Assembly (NCBI GenBank): GCA_021325175.1
Contig: JAJPHS010000123.1
Coordinates: 1-38,023 of the forward strand
Reading direction: 5' to 3'
Length of the DNA stretch: 38,023 nt
Source: Terriglobia bacterium
Lineage (GTDB): Bacteria; Acidobacteriota; Terriglobia; Bryobacterales; Bryobacteraceae
In this document: positions 1 to 9,041 of the stretch, piece by piece
How positions within the stretch are numbered: the first letter of the stretch is position 1
How the letters are laid out: each line of letters starts with the position of its first letter
Notes under the pieces: generated by a model
Databases searched by the model: none
Told to the model about the DNA's origin: nothing
The model's input: the letters and a program-made list of their open reading frames with translations, nothing else
Position numbers and translations under genes: made by a program

Positions 1-156
1 CCGCCGCAACACGGTTTCATCCCGGCCAATGCGCGCCGTAGCAAGCTGGAAAAACGAAAAAGACCGCCCAGCTCGTGGCGGTGGTGTTTCAGGAATATTA
101 TTCGCGGCCGCGCCCCGTGCTCGGTCCATGCAAATCAAGAGATTTCACGTGAGCTA

Positions 157-474
157 TTGCGCAGCGGCGAATTGGAGTTTATACTGCTGTTTTTGATGGC
201 TCAGGCGATGCAGTTTCGCGAGGAATTCGATCCGCTGGCGCCGCAGCGGGAAGCGGCCCTGTTCTACGGGCTGTTCCTCCGCGGGCACTCCGCCGAGGCG
301 CTGCGCCGCGATATCGATCTGCCGAAGAAGCTGATCGACAAGCTCATGCGCAGGCATCGCAACGAAATCGCCGTGCGCGAAAAGTTGCAGCGGGTGTATC
401 AGTACCGCAAGCAGGTGCTGGCGGTTTTCGATGAACTGGTCACGCGGCAGCGGACCCGCGAACGGATCCAATAA
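157..474 (+). CDS. small conserved-looking protein of unknown function, possibly 5'-partial
   Basis: The product is about 105 residues if the TTG at 157 is used. An in-frame ATG follows at 196, and the same frame stays open to the first base of the window, so the true start may lie upstream or outside. I do not recognise the family. The protein is highly charged, and its middle part (roughly residues 40-75) is Arg/Lys rich and helical, with a helix-turn-helix-like pattern around a DLPKKLIDKLMRRH segment. That could suit nucleic-acid binding, but this is only an inference. It ends 6 bases from the convergent carD stop. The plus reading is favoured over the opposite frame because of its Glu/Arg/Leu helical composition, but coding evidence is modest. 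Confidence 0.55.
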   Translation: MRSGELEFILLFLMAQAMQFREEFDPLAPQREAALFYGLFLRGHSAEALRRDIDLPKKLIDKLMRRHRNEIAVREKLQRVYQYRKQVLAVFDELVTRQRTRERIQ

Positions 475-480
475 AACGGA

Positions 481-990
481 TTAAAGAGCCTCGGGCAGGT
501 GCAGATGCGCCTTATTCAGCGCTTTTTCGAGCATTTCTATCGCTTCCGCCTCGCTTAATCCGCGCGAGGTGGAGAATTCGGTGATCAGCATGTGCCGGGC
601 GCGATCGAGCATCTTCTTCTCACGAAAGCTCAACGGTTTTCGCGACTGAAGAATCAGCAGGCTCTTCATCACTTCCGCAACGGCCAGCAAGCTGCCGTTT
701 TTCATCTTTTCCGAGTTTTCCTTGAAGCGATCCTTCCAGTCGGTGTGTTTCAGACGGACGCCTTCGGAAAGAAAACTGATCACCCGCGAGATTTCGCCGT
801 TTCGCGTGACCTTGCGTAAACCCAAATCCTCAACGTGCGAAAACGGCACCATCACCGTCAGGCTGTTATAGGTCAAGCGGAGCAGATAAAATCGCTCGTA
901 ATGGCCGGCAAAAGCCCGGCTGCTGATATTTTCGATCGTTGCGACCCCGTGATTGGGGTAAACCACCTTCTCACCTACTTGAAACGTCAT
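481..990 (-). CDS. carD: CarD/CdnL-family RNA polymerase-binding transcription regulator
   Basis: A 169-residue protein matching CarD/CdnL in length and layout. Residues 1-60 form the RNA polymerase-interacting Tudor-like domain, opening with the typical GEKVVYPNHGVATI. Residues 70-165 form the helical DNA-contacting domain, including Trp85 in HTDWKDR, the position of the wedge tryptophan that props open promoter DNA in mycobacterial CarD. By family knowledge it binds the polymerase beta subunit and stabilises open complexes at many promoters, especially rRNA promoters. The start is ATG at 990, preceded by an AAAGGT-type ribosome site about 8 bases away. It is transcribed divergently from ileS and has its own promoter-like sequence at 1067-1095. 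Confidence 0.93.
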   Translation of the reverse strand: MTFQVGEKVVYPNHGVATIENISSRAFAGHYERFYLLRLTYNSLTVMVPFSHVEDLGLRKVTRNGEISRVISFLSEGVRLKHTDWKDRFKENSEKMKNGSLLAVAEVMKSLLILQSRKPLSFREKKMLDRARHMLITEFSTSRGLSEAEAIEMLEKALNKAHLHLPEAL

Positions 991-1066
991 GGTCGGACCT
1001 TTTGGCCTCTGATTTTTTCACGTGCTTATACACATCCGTCACCCTCAACGCATCTCGCGAAAGAGA

Positions 1067-1095
1067 ATCTTAATCGGAGTTTAATTTTCTGTCAA
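1067..1095 (-). promoter_or_regulatory. putative sigma70 promoter of carD
   Basis: Read on the minus strand, there is a perfect -35 box TTGACA (1095-1090), a 17-base spacer, and a -10 box TAAGAT (1072-1067, 4 of 6 matches). Transcription would start near 1060, giving a leader of about 70 bases before the carD ATG at 990. Spacing and orientation fit carD. No equally good promoter was seen for ileS on the other strand. Confidence 0.55.
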
Positions 1096-1158
1096 CAGGA
1101 AAGTGGATGATCGCGGCGCCGGCCAGAAGTTACGGAAAGCGCCGGAAGATCAGTTACG

Positions 1159-3975
1159 ATGAAAGATAACTCAATGGAAGCCGCTAAATTGGATTTGAAA
1201 AAAACCGTTCATCTGCCCCGCACCGACTTTCCAATGAAAGCCAATCTCGGCCGGCTTGAGCCAAAACTGCTTGAATATTGGTCCAAAATCAACTTGTACC
1301 AGCGGATTCGCCAGGCACGCGCCGGAAGCCCGCGTTACGTGCTGCATGACGGGCCGCCATATGCCAATGGAAATATCCACCTTGGCACCGCATTTAATAA
1401 AGTCGTCAAAGACTTCATCGTCAAATCCAAGACGATGGAAGGATTCGATTCGCCCTACATTCCCGGCTGGGATTGCCACGGATTGCCGATCGAGAGCCGC
1501 GTCGATAAGGAGCTGGGCCCCAAAAAAGCCGCCATGTCGCCGGCTCAGATCCGCGAAGCCTGCCGCAAATACGCCGAAAAATACGTGAACCTGCAACGGC
1601 AGGATTTTGTCCGTTTGGGCGTGCTCGGCCGGTGGGAGCAACCGTATTTAACGATGAGCGCGCACTACGAATCGGTCATCGCCGGCGCGTTCGTCGAATT
1701 TCTCGATCGCGGCTACGTATATAAAGGACTGAAGCCGGTCCACTGGTGCATTCATGACCGCACGGCGCTGGCTGAAGCCGAGGTCGAATACGAAGATCAC
1801 ACCAGCCCTTCGATCTGGGTGCGATTCGCTCTCAGGTCCGACCCGGCCGCCATCGATCCGGCTTTGGCGGGGTACAAAGTCTGGGGCCTCATCTGGACCA
1901 CCACGCCCTGGACCATGCCCGGCAACATGGCGATCGCCTATCATCCGAAATTCACCTATGTCGCCGCTCAGGTTCATCGCGACGTCTACATCGTCGCCAA
2001 GGATCTGCTGGATCAGACCGCGGAAACGTGCGGATGGGAATCCCCGAAGATTCTCGCCGAGTTTTCCGGCGAGCGCATGAACGGCACGGTTTTTCATCAT
2101 CCGTTTATGGATCGAAGTTCGCTTGGAATCCTGGGCGAGCACGTCACGCTCGAAGCCGGCACCGGCGCGGTCCACACCGCCCCCGGACATGGCCAGGAAG
2201 ACTACGAGGCCGGCCTTCAATATGGCCTCCCGATTTATTGTCCGGTGGATTCCAGCGGGCGATTCTTTCAGGCCGAAGGCGCGGAGGGAAAAATCCCGGA
2301 ACAATTACTGGGCAAAACGGTTTGGGAAGCGAATCCGATGATCAACGATCTTCTTTCGCATCACGGCGCGCTGCTCGCGCTGCGAAAAATCGATCACAGC
2401 TACCCGCATTGTTGGCGCTGCCACCATCCGACCATTTTCCGCGCCACCGAACAGTGGTTCATCGGCATGGATCGCAACAATCTTCGCGGCCGCGCGCTGG
2501 AGGCGATTAAAGCCGTCAAATGGATCCCATCCTGGGGCCAGGAACGCATGTCGAACATGATCGCTTTCCGCCCCGACTGGTGCATTTCCCGCCAGCGTTT
2601 CTGGGGCGTGCCCATTATCGTGTTTTATTGCGAGGCCTGTCAGGAGCCGTTCACCGACCGGAAGGCCCTCGATCGCGTGGTGGCGCTTTTCCGCCGGCAT
2701 TCGGCCGATGTGTGGTACGAAAAATCCGCCGAAGAACTGGCCGGGCCGGAGGCGAAATGCGCCCGATGCGGCGGCTCGAAATTTCGCAAGGAAATGGACA
2801 TTGTCGACGTCTGGTTCGAATCCGGGTGCAGTCATCTGGAAACGCTCGCGCCCGAAAATGACCTGGAGTGGCCTTCGGATCTGTATCTGGAGGGCGGCGA
2901 TCAGTATCGCGGATGGTTTCACAGTTCGCTGCTGGTCGGCGTCGGCCTGAAGGACGCATCGCCTTACCGGGAATGCGCCACGCACGGCTGGACGCTCGAC
3001 GAGCACGGCCGCGCCATGCATAAATCCAAGGGCAACGCCATCGAGCCGGAGGAAATCATAAAACAAGGCGGCGCGGAATTGTTGCGGCTGTGGACCGCCT
3101 CCGTCGATTTCACCGAGGACGTGCGCCTGTCCAAAACGATTCTCGATCGTCTGGTGGAGGCCTATCGCAAGCTGCGCAACACGTTTCGCTATACGCTCGG
3201 CAACCTGCACGATTTCGATCCGCCGCGCGATTCGGTGCCGGTCTCCGACATGCTCGAAATCGACCGCTGGATCCTTGCGCGGATGGAAGACTTGATCCGC
3301 CGCTGCCGCGCCTGGTATCGCGAGTACGCGTTTCACAAAGTCTATCGCGCGGTCTACGATTTCGCGACGGCGGATTTGAGCGCCGTTTATTTCGACATCC
3401 TGAAAGATCGCCTGTACACGTCGGCGACGCGGAGCCGGGCGCGGCGCAGCGGGCAGACAGCTCTCTATCGGATTCACTACGCGCTGGCGCGTTTGGTCGC
3501 GCCGCTGCTTTCCTTCACCGCCGAAGAAGTGTGGGGCTACACGGCCAAGCCCGCCGGCGCGCCGGAGTCCGTCCACCTGGCGCTGTTTCCCGAGCCCGAA
3601 GAGGTCGCGGCCGGTCTTGATGAGGCCAAGCTCGCGGCATGGAATCGCCTGATGGAGATTCGCAACGATGTTTTAAAGGCGCTTGAAGAAGCGCGGCAGG
3701 CGAAATTCATCGGCGCGCCGCTGGAGGCTCGCGTTCGCTTGCAGGGCTACGATGTCGCCGGGTACGAATCGCAGTTGCCGTCGTTGTTTATTGTTTCCCA
3801 GGTCATCGTCGATGCCGGCGCGGAAAAACGGGTCACGGTCGAGCGCGCCGAGGGCGTCAAATGCGAGCGCTGCTGGAAATATTCAACGCTGGTCGGAAGC
3901 GACGAGGAGTTTCCCACGGTGTGCGATTCCTGCGCGGCGGCGCTTCGCGAGATGAATGGCGGAGGCAGTGAGTAG
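1159..3975 (+). CDS. ileS: isoleucyl-tRNA synthetase
   Basis: A 938-residue class I synthetase that charges tRNA-Ile in the cytoplasm; the length is normal for bacterial IleS. Seen in order: a PPYANGNIHLGTAF segment at residues 66-79 (HIGH region), the CP1 editing domain with WTTTPWTMPGN, Cys pairs CEAC and CARC in the insertion before the FESG-type strand, the KMSKS region as AMHKS (619-623), the anticodon-binding helices, and a C-terminal zinc knuckle (C902, C905, C922, C925). Both signature motifs are variants: HLGT replaces HIGH and AMHKS replaces KMSKS. The start is ATG 1159 with GGAAG upstream; ATG 1174 is a possible alternative. lspA begins 24 bases after the stop, a common gene pair. 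Confidence 0.97.
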   Translation: MKDNSMEAAKLDLKKTVHLPRTDFPMKANLGRLEPKLLEYWSKINLYQRIRQARAGSPRYVLHDGPPYANGNIHLGTAFNKVVKDFIVKSKTMEGFDSPYIPGWDCHGLPIESRVDKELGPKKAAMSPAQIREACRKYAEKYVNLQRQDFVRLGVLGRWEQPYLTMSAHYESVIAGAFVEFLDRGYVYKGLKPVHWCIHDRTALAEAEVEYEDHTSPSIWVRFALRSDPAAIDPALAGYKVWGLIWTTTPWTMPGNMAIAYHPKFTYVAAQVHRDVYIVAKDLLDQTAETCGWESPKILAEFSGERMNGTVFHHPFMDRSSLGILGEHVTLEAGTGAVHTAPGHGQEDYEAGLQYGLPIYCPVDSSGRFFQAEGAEGKIPEQLLGKTVWEANPMINDLLSHHGALLALRKIDHSYPHCWRCHHPTIFRATEQWFIGMDRNNLRGRALEAIKAVKWIPSWGQERMSNMIAFRPDWCISRQRFWGVPIIVFYCEACQEPFTDRKALDRVVALFRRHSADVWYEKSAEELAGPEAKCARCGGSKFRKEMDIVDVWFESGCSHLETLAPENDLEWPSDLYLEGGDQYRGWFHSSLLVGVGLKDASPYRECATHGWTLDEHGRAMHKSKGNAIEPEEIIKQGGAELLRLWTASVDFTEDVRLSKTILDRLVEAYRKLRNTFRYTLGNLHDFDPPRDSVPVSDMLEIDRWILARMEDLIRRCRAWYREYAFHKVYRAVYDFATADLSAVYFDILKDRLYTSATRSRARRSGQTALYRIHYALARLVAPLLSFTAEEVWGYTAKPAGAPESVHLALFPEPEEVAAGLDEAKLAAWNRLMEIRNDVLKALEEARQAKFIGAPLEARVRLQGYDVAGYESQLPSLFIVSQVIVDAGAEKRVTVERAEGVKCERCWKYSTLVGSDEEFPTVCDSCAAALREMNGGGSE

Positions 3976-3999
3976 CCCAAGCCTCATGGAGCCCGCGCA

Positions 4000-4512
4000 T
4001 TGACGCACCGCCTGCAATCGGCCGCGATCATCGCCGCCGTCGTGCTGGTTGATCACGCGACGAAGCTGTACATCCGCGCGAGCATCTCGCCCTGGGATAT
4101 GATCCCGGTGATTCCCGGCTTTTTCAACATCGTCCACACCGAAAATTCCGGCGCGGCCTTCGGAGTTTTTGCCGAGGCCGCCGGCGCGTGGCGAAGCGTG
4201 CTGCTGATCGGCGTGTCCATCACGGTGATGGCCATCGTGGGCTATCTGCTGTTTCGCGCGCCGCGTCCGGCCGATACGACTCTGATGCGGATCGGTTTCG
4301 CGCTGGTCTTCGGCGGCGCGCTGGGCAATTTGTGGGATCGTCTTTTCCGCGGCACGGTGACCGATTTTTTGCAATTCTTCTTCGGTTCCTACGAATTTCC
4401 GTCCTTCAACGCCGCCGACAGCGCGATCACGATTGGAGCGGCGCTGCTGCTGATCGATCTGTGGCGGGCGCGAGGCGCCGGGGAATCGCCAATCGCAAGT
4501 CAGAAGCGGTAG
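4000..4512 (+). CDS. lspA: lipoprotein signal peptidase (signal peptidase II)
   Basis: A 170-residue polytopic inner-membrane aspartyl protease that removes the signal peptide from prolipoproteins after lipidation. Four hydrophobic segments are visible (about 7-25, 62-84, 96-113, 140-155). Family motifs are intact: HTENSGAAFG at 46-55, GALGNLWDR at 106-114, and the two expected catalytic aspartates, D122 in VTDF and D140 in NAADSAI. The start is TTG at 4000; the nearer-looking ATG at 3986 runs straight into a stop. It follows ileS by 24 bases, so the two are probably cotranscribed. A substrate candidate in the window is the lipoprotein at 35923-36618. Confidence 0.95.
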   Translation: MTHRLQSAAIIAAVVLVDHATKLYIRASISPWDMIPVIPGFFNIVHTENSGAAFGVFAEAAGAWRSVLLIGVSITVMAIVGYLLFRAPRPADTTLMRIGFALVFGGALGNLWDRLFRGTVTDFLQFFFGSYEFPSFNAADSAITIGAALLLIDLWRARGAGESPIASQKR

Positions 4513-4558
4513 GCCGATCGCTTGGACGCCATGATTCGAACTCCCTTACTATAAAGGA

Positions 4559-5791
4559 ATGCGCAGCCTTTCAGCGCTGTTCCTGATGCTGGCGCCGCTG
4601 TTTGCCGGCGGCATCTCCGGCGGCGAATATAAATCCCGGCGCGCGGAATTGCGCAAATCCCTCGACGGCGTGATGATTCTGTTCGGCGCCGACGAACCCG
4701 ACGACCTGCACGTCAGCTTCTTCCAGGAGCCCAATTTTCTCTATCTCTCCGGCTGGCGCGAGCCCGGCGCCGTGATGATGCTCAGCAAGAATGAAGAGAT
4801 CCTTTTTCTTCCCGAACGGAATTTAAAGCAGGAAAACTTCACCGGCCGCAAGCTCGGCGCCGCCGATCCGGACGCCAGAGGACAAACCGGATTCGATCGT
4901 GTTCTGCCGCGCAGCGCGGTCGAGCCTGAGTTTGTGCGCCTGGCCGCGCAGTCGGAAAAAATTTATTCCATCCCCGCGGACCCGCGCGCCACCAAGCTGC
5001 TCGCGCTTGCTCCCCTGCATGAGGAAAGATCCGCCGCGGTTTTGCTCGCTCCGATGCGCATGATGAAGTCTCCCGCCGAAATCGACCTGCTCAGCAGAGC
5101 CGCCGAAGCCAGCGTCGCCGCGCATCTGGCCGCCTGGAAACGCATTCGCCCCGGCCTGTGGGAATATCAGATCGCCGCCACCATGGTCGATACGTACGAG
5201 GAACTCGGCTGCGAGCGCAGCGCCTACGCGCCCATCGTCGGCAGCGGGCCCAACAGCACCATCCTTCATTACATGGCCAACCGCCGCCGCATGGATTCCG
5301 GCGAGGTGCTGCTGATGGACGTCGGCGCGGAATGCTCCGATTACGCCAGTGACGTGACGCGCACGGTTCCGGTCAACGGCAAATTCACGGCGCGGCAGCG
5401 CGAAATTTATAACATCGTCCTCGGCGCGCAAAATGCCGCCATCGCCGCGATCAAGCCCGGCATGAAAATTCGCGGCGACAATTCGCTTTACGCCATCGCC
5501 TACGATTACATCAACACGCATGGCAAGGATTTGCACGGCGAGCCGCTCGGCAAATATTTCACGCATGGCTTGAGCCACCATGTCGGGCTCGATGTTCACG
5601 ACCTCAGCGACACGAATGCTCCGCTCAAAGCCGGAATGGTCATCACCATCGAACCGGGAATTTATATTCCGGAGGAGTCCATCGGCGTGCGCATTGAAGA
5701 TACGGTGCTGGTCACCGAAACGGGATCGAGAAACCTGAGCGGCGCGCTGCCGCGCGATCCGGACGAAATCGAAAAACTTGTACGCAAGTGA
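4559..5791 (+). CDS. secreted Xaa-Pro aminopeptidase-like M24 metallopeptidase
   Basis: A 410-residue M24B-family peptidase. The N-terminal creatinase-like domain spans about 25-165 and the pita-bread catalytic domain about 170-405. Expected metal ligands are all present: D254 (MDVGAE), D265 (SDVTRT), H340 (HGLSHH), E365 (TIEPGIY) and E380 (RIEDT). It would hydrolyse N-terminal Xaa-Pro bonds using two divalent metals. Unlike cytosolic PepP it has a signal-peptide-like N terminus (hydrophobic residues 3-17), so a periplasmic location is likely. AAAGGA lies immediately next to the ATG, which is unusually close; an internal ATG at 4586 is possible but would shorten the signal. Its stop overlaps the next GTG by 4 bases, implying translational coupling to the histidine kinase. 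Confidence 0.9.
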   Translation: MRSLSALFLMLAPLFAGGISGGEYKSRRAELRKSLDGVMILFGADEPDDLHVSFFQEPNFLYLSGWREPGAVMMLSKNEEILFLPERNLKQENFTGRKLGAADPDARGQTGFDRVLPRSAVEPEFVRLAAQSEKIYSIPADPRATKLLALAPLHEERSAAVLLAPMRMMKSPAEIDLLSRAAEASVAAHLAAWKRIRPGLWEYQIAATMVDTYEELGCERSAYAPIVGSGPNSTILHYMANRRRMDSGEVLLMDVGAECSDYASDVTRTVPVNGKFTARQREIYNIVLGAQNAAIAAIKPGMKIRGDNSLYAIAYDYINTHGKDLHGEPLGKYFTHGLSHHVGLDVHDLSDTNAPLKAGMVITIEPGIYIPEESIGVRIEDTVLVTETGSRNLSGALPRDPDEIEKLVRK

Positions 5792-7647
5792 GCCGCCGAG
5801 CGCAAACCGCCGCCTACGCCGCCGTCATCGCGGCGTGTTTCGCGACCGGCATGGCGATCGGGTGGCTGCCTCCGGCCGAGCGGGTCAACAATATCTTTTA
5901 CGATGCGAGCCTGGCGCGCGAGCCGCGGCAAAACTGGACGCCGCAATCGGCGGTAGTGGCGATCGACGAGCAGACGCTCGGCCGCCTTGGCGGAATGCGG
6001 AACATCCGCTCGATTTTAGCCGGCGCCGTTGCGCGGACCGATGCGGCGGCGCCGGCCGCGCTGGCGGTGGACGTCCTGCTTGCCGACGACAATTTCGACG
6101 TCTGGGGAAATCAGTCGCTTGAAGCGGCGTTTCGCCGCGCGCGCAATTTAATTCTGCCCTGCGATCTGATCCGCGTGAACGGAGCGCTGAAGTGGGAAGA
6201 TCCCCTGCCGCGTTTCGCCGCCGCGGCCGCCGCGCTCGGCCACGTGTATCGCGACGCCGCCGATGATAGCAATCGCCAGGTGCCGCTCGAAGAAATCGCC
6301 GATGGAAAACGCCGTTGGGCGCTGGCGCTTGAAACCTTCAGCGTGGCGCACGGCGAAACCGCGCCGCTTGAAAATGGACCTTCCGAAATCGACACCGGAG
6401 GCGTCGCCATTCCCGCCACCCACTCCGAGACCGGGCGCAAAATGTATGTCCGCTATCTGCCGCCGGTGATTCCGGTCGTCTCCGCGCTGGAGATCGAAGC
6501 GCATCGCGAATTGCTGCGTGGCAAGGCGGTATTTATCGGGGTGACAGCGCAAGCCGCCAATGACCAGGCGCTGATCCCGTTCGGCTACGCCATCCCCGGT
6601 GTGTTGATGCACGCTCAGATTTATGAAACCATCGCCCGCGGCCGCTTTCTCACCGACGCCCGCTATAGCGTGCAGCTTCTTTTCTGCGCCATGCTCGCCG
6701 CCGCCGCCGGACTCATTTTCGCGCTGCGCTCGGGATGGCCGGCGTACGCGTTAGCCGTGCTGGTCCTGGCGCTTTCGGTTTGGATTCCGGTCGAGTTTTT
6801 CCATCACGATCTCGTCTTCCCTTTCTTCCAGCCGGTCGCGGTGGCCTGGATTTCGGTGGGCGGCGCGGCCAGCTTCCAGCATTTCTTCGTGCAGCGGCAA
6901 CTACGCCGCAGCGAATCGGAGAAATCCCGCTACCAGCAGGCCATCCACTGGGCCGCGCACGAAATGCGCACGCCGCTCACCGCCATTCAAGGATCCAGCG
7001 AAATCATGACCCGCTATAATTTGTCCGACGCCAAGCGCCAGCAATTGAGCGAGATGATCAACTCTGAATCGAAGCACCTGGCGCGGATGATTCAAACTTT
7101 CCTCGACGTCGAACGCCTGGCCGACGGGCAGATGGAGATGAAACGCGAGCGCTTCACCATCGCGCGGGTCATCGAGACATGCCTGGCGCGCGCCGCGCCG
7201 GTTGCCGAGCGGAAACAGATTCGTCTATGTACGGAGGAAATCGCCGATGCGACCCTCACCGGCGACCGCGAATTGATGGAATACGCGCTCTATAATCTGC
7301 TCACCAACGCCGTCAAATATTCCCCCGCCGGAACCGAGGTGCGGATCTCCGCCGAACTTCGCCGGGGCGAGCTTCGCGTCGCCGTCCGCGATCAGGGCAT
7401 CGGCATGGACGCGAAGGAACTTAAAAATATATTTAAGAAATTCTACCGGACCAGGCGCGCCGAAGCCTCGGGCGAGGCCGGAACGGGCATCGGCCTTTCG
7501 ATCGTCGAGCAAATCGTGACGCATCACGGCGGCCGGATGGAAGTAAGTAGCGAGCCTGGAAAGGGATCTTGTTTTACGATGATAGTTGCGGCGCAGTCTC
7601 CGGCCGCAGCGGCGAAAAATGCAGAAGCTTCTCATCGTCGAGGATGA
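5788..7647 (+). CDS. CHASE2-domain sensor histidine kinase
   Basis: A 619-residue membrane kinase. An N-terminal membrane helix (about 7-27) is followed by an extracytoplasmic CHASE2 domain (about 35-290) recognised by the NIFYD start, VAIDEQTL and VDVLLADD segments. Next come about three closely spaced membrane helices (292-355), a short linker, HisKA with phospho-acceptor H391 in AAHEMRTPL, and a HATPase domain with an N box (NLLTNAVKYSP), G1 (DQGIGMD) and G2 (GTGIGLSI). It should autophosphorylate on an extracellular cue and transfer to the regulator encoded next. The start is GTG at 5788 within the GTGA overlap with the peptidase stop. The ligand is unknown. Confidence 0.92.
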   Translation: MSRRAQTAAYAAVIAACFATGMAIGWLPPAERVNNIFYDASLAREPRQNWTPQSAVVAIDEQTLGRLGGMRNIRSILAGAVARTDAAAPAALAVDVLLADDNFDVWGNQSLEAAFRRARNLILPCDLIRVNGALKWEDPLPRFAAAAAALGHVYRDAADDSNRQVPLEEIADGKRRWALALETFSVAHGETAPLENGPSEIDTGGVAIPATHSETGRKMYVRYLPPVIPVVSALEIEAHRELLRGKAVFIGVTAQAANDQALIPFGYAIPGVLMHAQIYETIARGRFLTDARYSVQLLFCAMLAAAAGLIFALRSGWPAYALAVLVLALSVWIPVEFFHHDLVFPFFQPVAVAWISVGGAASFQHFFVQRQLRRSESEKSRYQQAIHWAAHEMRTPLTAIQGSSEIMTRYNLSDAKRQQLSEMINSESKHLARMIQTFLDVERLADGQMEMKRERFTIARVIETCLARAAPVAERKQIRLCTEEIADATLTGDRELMEYALYNLLTNAVKYSPAGTEVRISAELRRGELRVAVRDQGIGMDAKELKNIFKKFYRTRRAEASGEAGTGIGLSIVEQIVTHHGGRMEVSSEPGKGSCFTMIVAAQSPAAAAKNAEASHRRG

Positions 7648-8938
7648 TCAATCCGTTCGCAATACCATGGTGATGTGCCTTGAGCTGGAAGGCTACGACG
7701 TGGACGCCGTGGCTTCCACGCGCGAGGCGATCGATCGGCTGCGGTCCTCCGCGTATCCGATCGTCATCTCCGATATTTATCTGGATGAGCGCACCGGCAT
7801 CGACGTGCTGCGCACGGCGCGCCAGCAGAATCCCGGTTGCGCGGTGATCCTGATGACCGGGCGCGGCAGCATGGAAACGGTGATGCAGGCCACCGAGGGC
7901 GGCGCTTTCGAATATCTCGCCAAGCCCTTTGAAATGGCGCAGATGATCGATACCATCAAGCGCGCTGAAAAAACGCTCAACGCGCCGGAGCAGCACGATG
8001 ACGCCGAGCCCATCGACGATCTTCCGGAAACCGAGATGATCGGCAGCTCCGCGCGCATGATCGAGATTTATAAAACGCTTTCCAAAGTCGCGCCCACCGA
8101 CGCGACGGTTTTGATTGAAGGCGAAACCGGAACGGGCAAGGAGCTGATCGCGCGGATGATTCATCGCAATTCCAAGCGCGCGGCGCAGCCGTTTGTGCCG
8201 GTCGATTGCGGCTCGATCGCGCCGTCGCTGCTTGAAAGCGAGCTGTTCGGCACGCTCAAGGGCGCCTATACGGGCGCGGATCGCGACCGCATGGGAGTGT
8301 TCGAAGCCGCCCACAACGGAACCGTTTTTTTGGACGAAATTGGCGATATTGACCTCGGTTTTCAGCTAAAATTGCTGCGTTTTTTGCAGGAACGCGAGAT
8401 CCGCCCGCTGGGCTCGGCGCGGGCCAAAAAGGTGGATGTGCGCGTGCTCGCGGCGACCAACAAGGACATCCAAAAGATGGTCGACGACGGGAAATTCCGC
8501 GAGGATCTGTGGTACCGCCTTAACGTGGTTCGCATCACGGTGCCGCCGCTATGCGAACGGCCCACCGATATTCCGCTGCTGGTACATTACTTTTTGAAAC
8601 GTTACAACGAACGATATAAGCTCGAAACGCGATTGAGCGATTCCGGCCTGAAGGCGATGGCTGAGTATAGCTGGCCCGGCAACGTTCGCCAGCTCCAGCA
8701 TATGATGGAGCGCCTGACCATCCTGGCGCCGGGCGGCCGCATTGACGATCGCGCGGTGCGCCAGGCGATCGAGCAAATGGATTCGCGCGATGCCTCCAGC
8801 GAAACGCTGGCCGATACCGAAGCGGAGCAGATCCGCAGGGTGCTGGCGGCGACGAACGGGAACAAGAGCCGCGCCGCCAAAATTCTCGGCATCGAGCGCA
8901 AAACGCTGTATCGCAAGCTGGAACGAATGGGGCTCTGA
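7619..8938 (+). CDS. NtrC-type sigma54-dependent response regulator
   Basis: A 439-residue three-domain activator. The receiver domain is about 1-120 with phospho-acceptor D52 (ISDIYL). The AAA+ sigma54-interaction domain is about 140-370, with Walker A GETGTGKE at 168-175, the sigma54-contact loop GAYTGA at 215-220 (a natural variant of GAFTGA) and Walker B VFLDEIGD. The C terminus carries a Fis-type helix-turn-helix (about 410-436, NKSRAAKILGI). ATG 7619 is chosen because the receiver fold begins there (MQKLLIVEDD); an upstream in-frame ATG at 7586 would only add an Arg-rich tail inside the kinase gene. It overlaps the kinase by 29 bases, so the two form a cognate pair. I saw no convincing -24/-12 target promoter in the window. 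Confidence 0.94.
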   Translation: MQKLLIVEDDQSVRNTMVMCLELEGYDVDAVASTREAIDRLRSSAYPIVISDIYLDERTGIDVLRTARQQNPGCAVILMTGRGSMETVMQATEGGAFEYLAKPFEMAQMIDTIKRAEKTLNAPEQHDDAEPIDDLPETEMIGSSARMIEIYKTLSKVAPTDATVLIEGETGTGKELIARMIHRNSKRAAQPFVPVDCGSIAPSLLESELFGTLKGAYTGADRDRMGVFEAAHNGTVFLDEIGDIDLGFQLKLLRFLQEREIRPLGSARAKKVDVRVLAATNKDIQKMVDDGKFREDLWYRLNVVRITVPPLCERPTDIPLLVHYFLKRYNERYKLETRLSDSGLKAMAEYSWPGNVRQLQHMMERLTILAPGGRIDDRAVRQAIEQMDSRDASSETLADTEAEQIRRVLAATNGNKSRAAKILGIERKTLYRKLERMGL

Positions 8939-8999
8939 GGCTCAACCCGGCCCCATCATTTTTCTCCCTTGCCCCCTTTTTTTCTTTTTCTAATCGGCA

Positions 9000-9005
9000 T
9001 ATAAT
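9000..9005 (+). promoter_or_regulatory. putative -10 box upstream of the 49-residue membrane protein gene
   Basis: A perfect TATAAT lies 25 bases before a strong ribosome-binding site. There is no convincing -35 element; the upstream stretch is a pyrimidine run (about 8959-8990). It may give the small gene its own transcript, separate from the two-component operon. Confidence 0.4.
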
Positions 9006-9029
9006 CCCGGGTAGCTCGGATCATTCGAC

Positions 9030-9037
9030 AAGGAGGT
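9030..9037 (+). promoter_or_regulatory. strong ribosome-binding site (AAGGAGGT)
   Basis: An exact anti-Shine-Dalgarno match, AAGGAGGT, placed 4 bases before the ATG at 9042. It is one of the strongest such sites in the window. It is the main argument that the short reading frame behind it is a real, well-translated gene. Confidence 0.85.
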
Positions 9038-9041
9038 CTCT

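Noticed and set aside
2305..3576. Long open frame on the minus strand inside ileS
   Set aside because: It lies fully within ileS, gives an Arg/Gly/Asp-rich composition without recognisable domains, and is a typical high-G+C shadow.
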